This document shows positions 7,139 through 10,398 of a stretch of 10,398 nt of DNA, piece by piece. Source of the stretch: Anaerolinea thermophila (GTDB taxonomy: Bacteria; Chloroflexota; Anaerolineae; Anaerolineales; Villigracilaceae). The stretch lies in assembly GCA_022729775.1 (NCBI GenBank), contig DZBA01000099.1, forward strand, positions 1 to 10,398, given 5' to 3'. Every line of letters begins with the position of its first letter. The stretch's first letter is position 1. The notes below the pieces were generated by a model. That model was not told where the DNA came from. It saw only the letters and a list, made by a program, of their open reading frames with translations, and made no database searches. A program made the position numbers and the translations under genes.

Positions 7139-7648
7139 CTATTTCTTATTGAACGCGAGATAGACCGCGCCGACCATCGCCGCGAGTAAAAGCACAGACG
7201 CGACTTCAAACGGCAGGACGTAAGCCTCAGGCGAAGTCAACTGCGCGCCCAACTCGGCAATCTGGTCGAAACCGGCGGGAATTTCCGCAGCGGTCTTGGA
7301 CATGCCGCCCCACGTGCGCAGCATGGCGAACAGCCCGCCAAAGGTCAAAACAGCCATCAACGCGCCCGCCCACCAATTGGAATTCAATTGAGCGCCAGAG
7401 TCGCGCATGTCTTTGCGGGTCAACATGACTGCAAAGATGAAGAGGATGGCAATCGCGCCGATGTAAACCACCACCTGCACCACAGCCATAAATCCAGCGT
7501 TGAGCAGGGTGTAAACAATTGCAACGCCAAAGAGCGTCGCCACCAGCCACAGCGCGGCATGAATTAAATTACGCGAAGTCACAACCAGCAAGCCTGAAGC
7601 CAGTGTTGCGCCCGCGACAATGAGAAAAATGATTTGTTCTGTCGTCAT
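7139..7648 (-). CDS. nuoJ: NADH-quinone oxidoreductase subunit J
   Basis: NuoJ is a five-helix membrane subunit beside NuoK; its TM3 changes between alpha and pi-bulge forms and helps couple quinone chemistry to proton movement. The protein has 169 residues. The conserved TM3 is visible as VVQVVVYIGAIAILFIFAVML with Tyr62, the counterpart of E. coli Tyr59. The final segment, LPFEVASVLLLAAMVGAVYL, is also typical. ATG at 7648 (MTTEQIIFLIVAG) is chosen because AGGAA lies at 7657-7661 and the N-terminus matches the family. A longer in-frame start at 7681 would translate part of the spacer repeat (MVIGNLVGSEN). nuoJ normally follows nuoI; here it follows nuoH directly. The stop TAG is shared with the nuoK ribosome binding site. 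Confidence 0.95.
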   Translation of the reverse strand: MTTEQIIFLIVAGATLASGLLVVTSRNLIHAALWLVATLFGVAIVYTLLNAGFMAVVQVVVYIGAIAILFIFAVMLTRKDMRDSGAQLNSNWWAGALMAVLTFGGLFAMLRTWGGMSKTAAEIPAGFDQIAELGAQLTSPEAYVLPFEVASVLLLAAMVGAVYLAFNKK

Positions 7649-7666
7649 ATTTTCACTTCCTACTAG

Positions 7667-7714
7667 ATTACCAATTACCAATTCCGTAATTAGTAATTAG
7701 TGATTGGTAATTAA
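7667..7714. repeat. Fold-back array of 7-bp units between nuoH and nuoJ
   Basis: Two TTACCAA units (7668-7681), a short CCG-containing centre, then TAATTAG, TAATTAG, TGATTGG, TAATTAA (7687-7714). The two halves are inverted: arm 7667-7683 pairs with arm 7695-7711 at 15 of 17 positions (outer 9 bp perfect, ATTACCAAT/ATTGGTAAT) around an 11-base loop. The last unit overlaps the nuoH stop codon (TAA, 7713-7711). This AT-rich hairpin has no U-tract and probably does not terminate, but could affect message stability between nuoH and nuoJ. It sits exactly where nuoI would normally be. Confidence 0.85.
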
Positions 7715-8907
7715 TGGTGCGCCTCCGCAACCTGGTGAACGCCTTCCACTTTTTCGCGTTCCTTGCGGCTGACGGAACGGGCAATTTCAATTGCAATCCA
7801 TCCGACCACCACGTTAGAGAGGAACATCCCCAAACCATACAGCCACGGGGAGGCATCTTTCAAAAGCGCGTTCATCAACGCGGTGACCAGCATCAGCGCA
7901 AAGGCTAACGGCGTGAGGAAGACCCAGTTGAAGACCAGCATTTGGTCAATGCGGATGCGCAGCATGGTGTACTTGACCCACATAATCACCCAGTAACCAA
8001 GCAAGGCTTTGGCAAGGAAAATCAAAATCGCAAGGAAGGGGCTGACCTGTTCGAGTCCAAAGAAGCGATAACCGCCAAAGAAAAGGATGCTCCAGATACC
8101 GCCGAAGGTCAGTGCGTGCAACAATTCGCCCGCGTAGAACATGCCGAACTTCATGCCGGAATATTCCGTGCTATACCCGGCGACCAGTTCCGATTCGCCT
8201 TCCGCGAGGTCAAAGGGCGCGCGTCCCAATTCCGCGATGGCGGCGATCAAGAAAATCAACGCGCCAAGCGGGGAAAGCACAAAGAACCACAAGCCATCCT
8301 GCGCTGTGATAATCGCGTTCATATTCATCGAGCCGGAGAAGATGGTGGGAATCATCAGGGTTGCAAGCATCGGGACTTCAAACGCGACCATAATCGCCAC
8401 TTGACGAAAACCGCCGATGAGCGCGAATTTGTTATTCGACGACCAGCCAGCCATGATGATGGAGAGCGTCCCAATCGCGCCTGTCGCGATGAGGAAAAGC
8501 GCGCCCACGTTCAAATCCACGCTGAGCATGACGGGCGCAATCGGCACCACTGCCCACACCATCAACACGGACATCATCGAAAGCACGGGCGCGAGGTTGT
8601 ATACCACTTTGTCCGCGCCATCGGGGGTTGTATCTTCCTTGATGATGAGTTTGATGATGTCGGCAAAAGGTTGAACTAAGCCAAAGGGTCCCAAGCGGTT
8701 TGGTCCAATGCGGTCTTGAAAACGCGCCACCACTTTGCGCTCGATCCAGACGAGGAAAATATCAATCACCATCAGGATCAGAACGAGCAGGAACACGCCG
8801 AGGAAAACCACAAGGACGTGCGAGGCAATTTCATTCATGCCCCAACCGACAAATACGCCTTCCAGCCATTCCGCGGCGACCTTAAGAGGGTCATTCCAAA
8901 AATTCAT
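7711..8907 (-). CDS. nuoH: NADH-quinone oxidoreductase subunit H
   Basis: NuoH anchors the peripheral arm to the membrane arm and forms much of the quinone cavity and its first proton link. Motifs present: IERKVVARFQDRIGPNRLGP (about 56-75), VQPFADIIKLIIKED, and the acidic quinone-side loop AELGRAPFDLAEGESELVAG followed by YSTEYSGMKFGMFY. The protein has 398 residues against about 325 in E. coli. The extra length is an N-terminal segment of about 25-30 residues and a C-terminal membrane segment (LGMFLSNVVVGWIAIEIA) with a charged, His-ending tail; long NuoH forms occur in several phyla. ATG at 8907 has TAGGAG about 7 bases upstream. It leads the nuoHJKLMMN run, behind the nuoA terminator. The expected partner genes nuoI, nuoB and nuoD, which build the rest of the quinone site, are not in this window. 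Confidence 0.96.
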   Translation of the reverse strand: MNFWNDPLKVAAEWLEGVFVGWGMNEIASHVLVVFLGVFLLVLILMVIDIFLVWIERKVVARFQDRIGPNRLGPFGLVQPFADIIKLIIKEDTTPDGADKVVYNLAPVLSMMSVLMVWAVVPIAPVMLSVDLNVGALFLIATGAIGTLSIIMAGWSSNNKFALIGGFRQVAIMVAFEVPMLATLMIPTIFSGSMNMNAIITAQDGLWFFVLSPLGALIFLIAAIAELGRAPFDLAEGESELVAGYSTEYSGMKFGMFYAGELLHALTFGGIWSILFFGGYRFFGLEQVSPFLAILIFLAKALLGYWVIMWVKYTMLRIRIDQMLVFNWVFLTPLAFALMLVTALMNALLKDASPWLYGLGMFLSNVVVGWIAIEIARSVSRKEREKVEGVHQVAEAHH

Positions 8908-8923
8908 AAATCGCTCCTATATG

Positions 8924-8952
8924 TTTTGGAGTCAGGCAGGTTACTGCCAAAA
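8924..8952. other. Overlapping small inverted repeats in the nuoH leader
   Basis: GGCAG (8935-8939) pairs with CTGCC (8944-8948) around a 4-base loop, and TTTTGG (8924-8929) pairs with CCAAAA (8947-8952). The two pairings share bases, so only one can form at a time. They lie 17-45 bases upstream of nuoH. They may be a leader structure or chance; no riboswitch family is recognised, and no convincing promoter is seen in this gap. Confidence 0.25.
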
Positions 8953-9000
8953 ACCCAACCAAACCAGCGGGTTGAGTCTAAAATCCAAATCGCATTACAC

Positions 9001-9042
9001 AAAGAAAAGGCTGAAAGGATAAAATATCCCGTCAGCCTTCTC
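9001..9042 (-). terminator. Intrinsic terminator after nuoA
   Basis: On the minus strand, 15 bases after the nuoA stop, AAGGCTGA (9039-9032) pairs with TCAGCCTT (9014-9007). An inner stem GGATA/TATCC follows, with a 3-base loop, and the whole is followed by TTTTCTTT. A GC-containing stem with a U-rich tail is the form of a rho-independent terminator. It should separate nuoA from nuoH or reduce readthrough. Confidence 0.75.
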
Positions 9043-9056
9043 TATACATTATAAAG

Positions 9057-9410
9057 TTACACCCATTCGAGCATCCCCTTGCGCCAAGCGTAAATCAGCC
9101 CGACCACAAGGATGGATACAAAGATAATACCTTCAACAACGGCATATATCCCCAGCGCGCCAAGTTTGACAGCCCAGGGGAAAAGGAAAACGGCTTCCAC
9201 ATCGAAGACGAGGAAGACCAACGCAAAGATATAATATTGCGCTTTGAATTGCACCCACGCCTCACCCACAGGCTCGATACCGCACTCGTACGTTTCTCTT
9301 TTAACAGGATTCGGTTTCTTGGGTCCAAAAATAAACCCCGCCGCAATCGCGCCGATGGGAATAATGGCGCCGACTACCATAAATAACAGCACATACAGCC
9401 ACTCGTTCAT
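9057..9410 (-). CDS. nuoA: NADH-quinone oxidoreductase subunit A
   Basis: NuoA is a three-helix membrane subunit whose TM1-TM2 loop reaches the quinone entrance. The protein has 117 residues, usual for the family. Visible motifs are YECGIEP with Cys43 and Glu45 in the loop, AQYYIFALVFLVFDVEAVFLFPWA with Asp70 and Glu72 in TM2, and TM3 near 88-108. ATG at 9410 (MNEWLYVLLFMVV) has GGAG 8 bases upstream (9419-9422). A longer in-frame start at 9479 would begin at the promoter and give an unlikely leader. In most genomes nuoA is followed at once by nuoB; here it is followed by a terminator and then nuoH, so it seems to have been cut off from the peripheral-arm genes. Identification is firm. Confidence 0.95.
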   Translation of the reverse strand: MNEWLYVLLFMVVGAIIPIGAIAAGFIFGPKKPNPVKRETYECGIEPVGEAWVQFKAQYYIFALVFLVFDVEAVFLFPWAVKLGALGIYAVVEGIIFVSILVVGLIYAWRKGMLEWV

Positions 9411-9447
9411 TGTATAAACTCCGTGTGAGATTGTCTTAAGCGGGAAA

Positions 9448-9479
9448 ATTGTACCATATAGACAAATGCAGCCTGTCAA
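9448..9479 (-). promoter_or_regulatory. Likely promoter of nuoA
   Basis: The minus strand shows TTGACA (9479-9474) and TACAAT (9453-9448), the latter preceded by TG and one base, giving an extended -10 TGGTACAAT. The spacer is 20 bases, longer than the ideal 17, which the extended -10 could offset. A-rich sequence lies upstream. Transcription would start near 9441, leaving a leader of about 30 bases before nuoA. Confidence 0.5.
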
Positions 9480-9544
9480 AATTTCAGGTGATTTTTGTCA
9501 TATATTTTTTAATTGCTTGTATGACTTTTTTATTGGGGGCTGGG

Positions 9545-9565
9545 GCATCCTGAATGCCTGGATGC
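9545..9565. repeat. Small inverted repeat in the ahcY-nuoA spacer
   Basis: GCATCC (9545-9550) and GGATGC (9560-9565) form a 6-bp inverted repeat around 9 bases. It sits downstream of the large hairpin relative to ahcY. There is no U-tract on either side, so its role is unclear. Confidence 0.3.
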
Positions 9566-9571
9566 TCGCTT

Positions 9572-9617
9572 AAACAAGTAAACAGCCCCGCGTCTCCGCG
9601 AGGCTGTTTACTTGTTT
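9572..9617 (-). terminator. Long hairpin after ahcY, possible terminator
   Basis: A perfect 16-bp inverted repeat (9572-9587 with 9602-9617, AAACAAGTAAACAGCC and its complement) encloses a further CGCG/CGCG stem and a TCTC loop, making one almost continuous stem of about 20 pairs. It starts 14 bases after the ahcY stop, where a terminator is expected. The U-tract is weak (the T residues lie mostly in the stem as TTGTTT), so it could instead mainly protect the message 3' end. Confidence 0.5.
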
Positions 9618-9627
9618 ACCTGTTTAC
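9604..9627. repeat. Three tandem 8-bp units (YTGTTTAC) behind ahcY
   Basis: CTGTTTAC, TTGTTTAC and CTGTTTAC stand in tandem between the ahcY stop and the large hairpin, whose right arm they partly form. The opposite arm carries the inverted units, so the hairpin may have grown from repeats in opposed orientation, as in the nuoH-nuoJ spacer. Confidence 0.75.
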
Positions 9628-9630
9628 TTC

Positions 9631-10398
9631 CTACGTTCCCTCTTCCCACGAATTCAGATAGTGCAGTTGCTCATCCGTGAGGATGTCAATCTTCACACCC
9701 ATTGACTCAAGTTTGAGGCGGGCGATTTCATTATCAATGTCGGTCGGGACGGAGTAGACTTTCTTCTCCAGTTTGTCCGCGTTCTTCGCCATGTATTCAG
9801 CGGAGAGGGCTTGATTCGCAAACGACATATCCATCACGGAGGCGGGATGACCTTCGGCGGAAGCGAGATTGATCAAGCGTCCTTCGCCGAGGATGTTAAT
9901 CTTGCGTCCGTCTTTGGTGGTGTACTGCTCGACAAACGGGCGGACAAGATTCGGGTCGCCGACGCTGATGCTGCGCAGGCCGGGGATGTTGATTTCCACG
10001 TTGAAGTGACCGGAGTTAGCGACAATCGCGCCGTCTTTCATCACCTCGAAGTCGTGCGTATCAATCACGTTCAAGTCGCCTGTCAAGGTGCAGAAGATAT
10101 CGCCAACTTTCGCGGCGTCTTCCATCGGCATGACCTGATAACCATCCATCGCGGCTTCGAGCGCCTTCAACGGATCAATTTCGGTGACGACCACATGCGA
10201 ACCCATGCCGCGCGCGCGCAGCGCGAGACCGCGTCCGCACCAGCCGTAGCCAGCCACGACGAAGGTCTTGCCCGCGAGCAATACGTTGGTCGCGCGGATG
10301 ATTCCGTCAATGGTGGATTGTCCCGTGCCATAGCGGTTATCGAACATGTGCTTGGTCAGCGCGTCGTTGACCGCGATCACGGGGAATTTCAACACGCC
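9631..10398 (-). CDS. ahcY: S-adenosylhomocysteine hydrolase, 5'-truncated by window edge
   Basis: AhcY splits S-adenosylhomocysteine into adenosine and homocysteine in the cytoplasm with a bound NAD, removing the inhibitory product of methyl transfer. The C-terminal 255 residues are visible; family length suggests about 160-170 more lie beyond 10398. Motifs are the substrate-binding VNDALTKHMFDNRYGTGQS with its Lys and Asp, the Rossmann GYGWCG (about residues 50-55), the acidic VTEID ending the second strand, NSGHFNVEI with the active-site-region His, and GEGRLINLASAEGHP. The protein ends in LNSWEEGT. The C-terminal KPDHYRY dimer extension of the eukaryotic and proteobacterial type is absent, so this is the short archaeal-type form. 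The reading frame is open at the edge (GGC GTG TTG AAA, Gly-Val-Leu-Lys), so no start is assigned. It stops with TAG at 9633-9631. A metabolic link to complex I is not evident. Confidence 0.95.
   Translation of the reverse strand, partial: GVLKFPVIAVNDALTKHMFDNRYGTGQSTIDGIIRATNVLLAGKTFVVAGYGWCGRGLALRARGMGSHVVVTEIDPLKALEAAMDGYQVMPMEDAAKVGDIFCTLTGDLNVIDTHDFEVMKDGAIVANSGHFNVEINIPGLRSISVGDPNLVRPFVEQYTTKDGRKINILGEGRLINLASAEGHPASVMDMSFANQALSAEYMAKNADKLEKKVYSVPTDIDNEIARLKLESMGVKIDILTDEQLHYLNSWEEGT

Noticed and set aside
7942..8679. Plus-strand open frame of 245 codons antisense to nuoH
   Set aside because: Antisense shadow of a membrane protein gene; very high His/Arg/Glu content and no domain.
8908..9000. 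Promoter for nuoH
   Set aside because: TTGGCA and TATAGG-like hexamers exist, but the spacing is wrong and the second overlaps the ribosome binding site, so no promoter is called.
1..10398. tRNA, rRNA, CRISPR arrays, transposase genes, prophage or defence genes
   Set aside because: None seen; the window is almost fully occupied by nuo genes and ahcY, and the repeats found are short spacer elements without CRISPR-like spacing.

Overview
The window is the membrane half of a respiratory complex I (NADH:quinone oxidoreductase) gene cluster, read entirely on the minus strand, preceded by the 3' part of an S-adenosylhomocysteine hydrolase gene. In the direction of transcription (right to left) the order is ahcY (5' end outside the window), nuoA, then nuoH, nuoJ, nuoK, nuoL, nuoM, a second and diverged nuoM, and nuoN. 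The moderate GC content, the double nuoM, the short archaeal-type C-terminus of AhcY and the repeat-rich spacers suggest Chloroflexota, probably Anaerolineae. That assignment is inference; no ribosomal or other phylogenetic marker is present.

Layout: 9631-10398 holds the C-terminal 255 residues of AhcY. Positions 9411-9630 hold a strong hairpin behind ahcY and a likely promoter for nuoA. nuoA (9057-9410) is followed by a convincing intrinsic terminator (9001-9042), so it looks like its own short transcription unit. nuoH to nuoN (29-8907) form one run with tight junctions at J-K, L-M and M2-N (stop codons fused to the next ribosome binding site or start). Looser junctions at H-J, K-L and M1-M2 are each filled by a different repeat: a fold-back array of 7-bp units, a direct array of 7-bp units, and a roughly 92-bp imperfect palindrome resembling a dispersed genomic repeat.

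The peripheral-arm genes nuoB, C, D, E, F, G and I are absent. nuoI is missing from its usual place between H and J, and nuoBCD from after nuoA. The quinone and NADH/ferredoxin modules must be encoded elsewhere, or the electron donor may be non-standard.

The most interesting feature is that the cluster encodes four antiporter-like subunits (NuoL, NuoM1, NuoM2, NuoN) instead of three. NuoL is about 30 residues longer than usual in the lateral helix that spans the antiporter row, and the extra stretch reads as a tandem copy of the neighbouring 27-28 residues. This matches the enlarged '2M' complex I proposed to hold a fourth pump. NuoM2 also lacks the central TM7 lysine that NuoL, NuoM1 and NuoN keep (Leu236 instead, with Gly-Gly after it), while keeping the TM5 Glu, TM8 Lys and TM12 Glu and carrying a His at 261. 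The fourth unit may therefore move protons by a modified route, or mainly serve as a structural insert.
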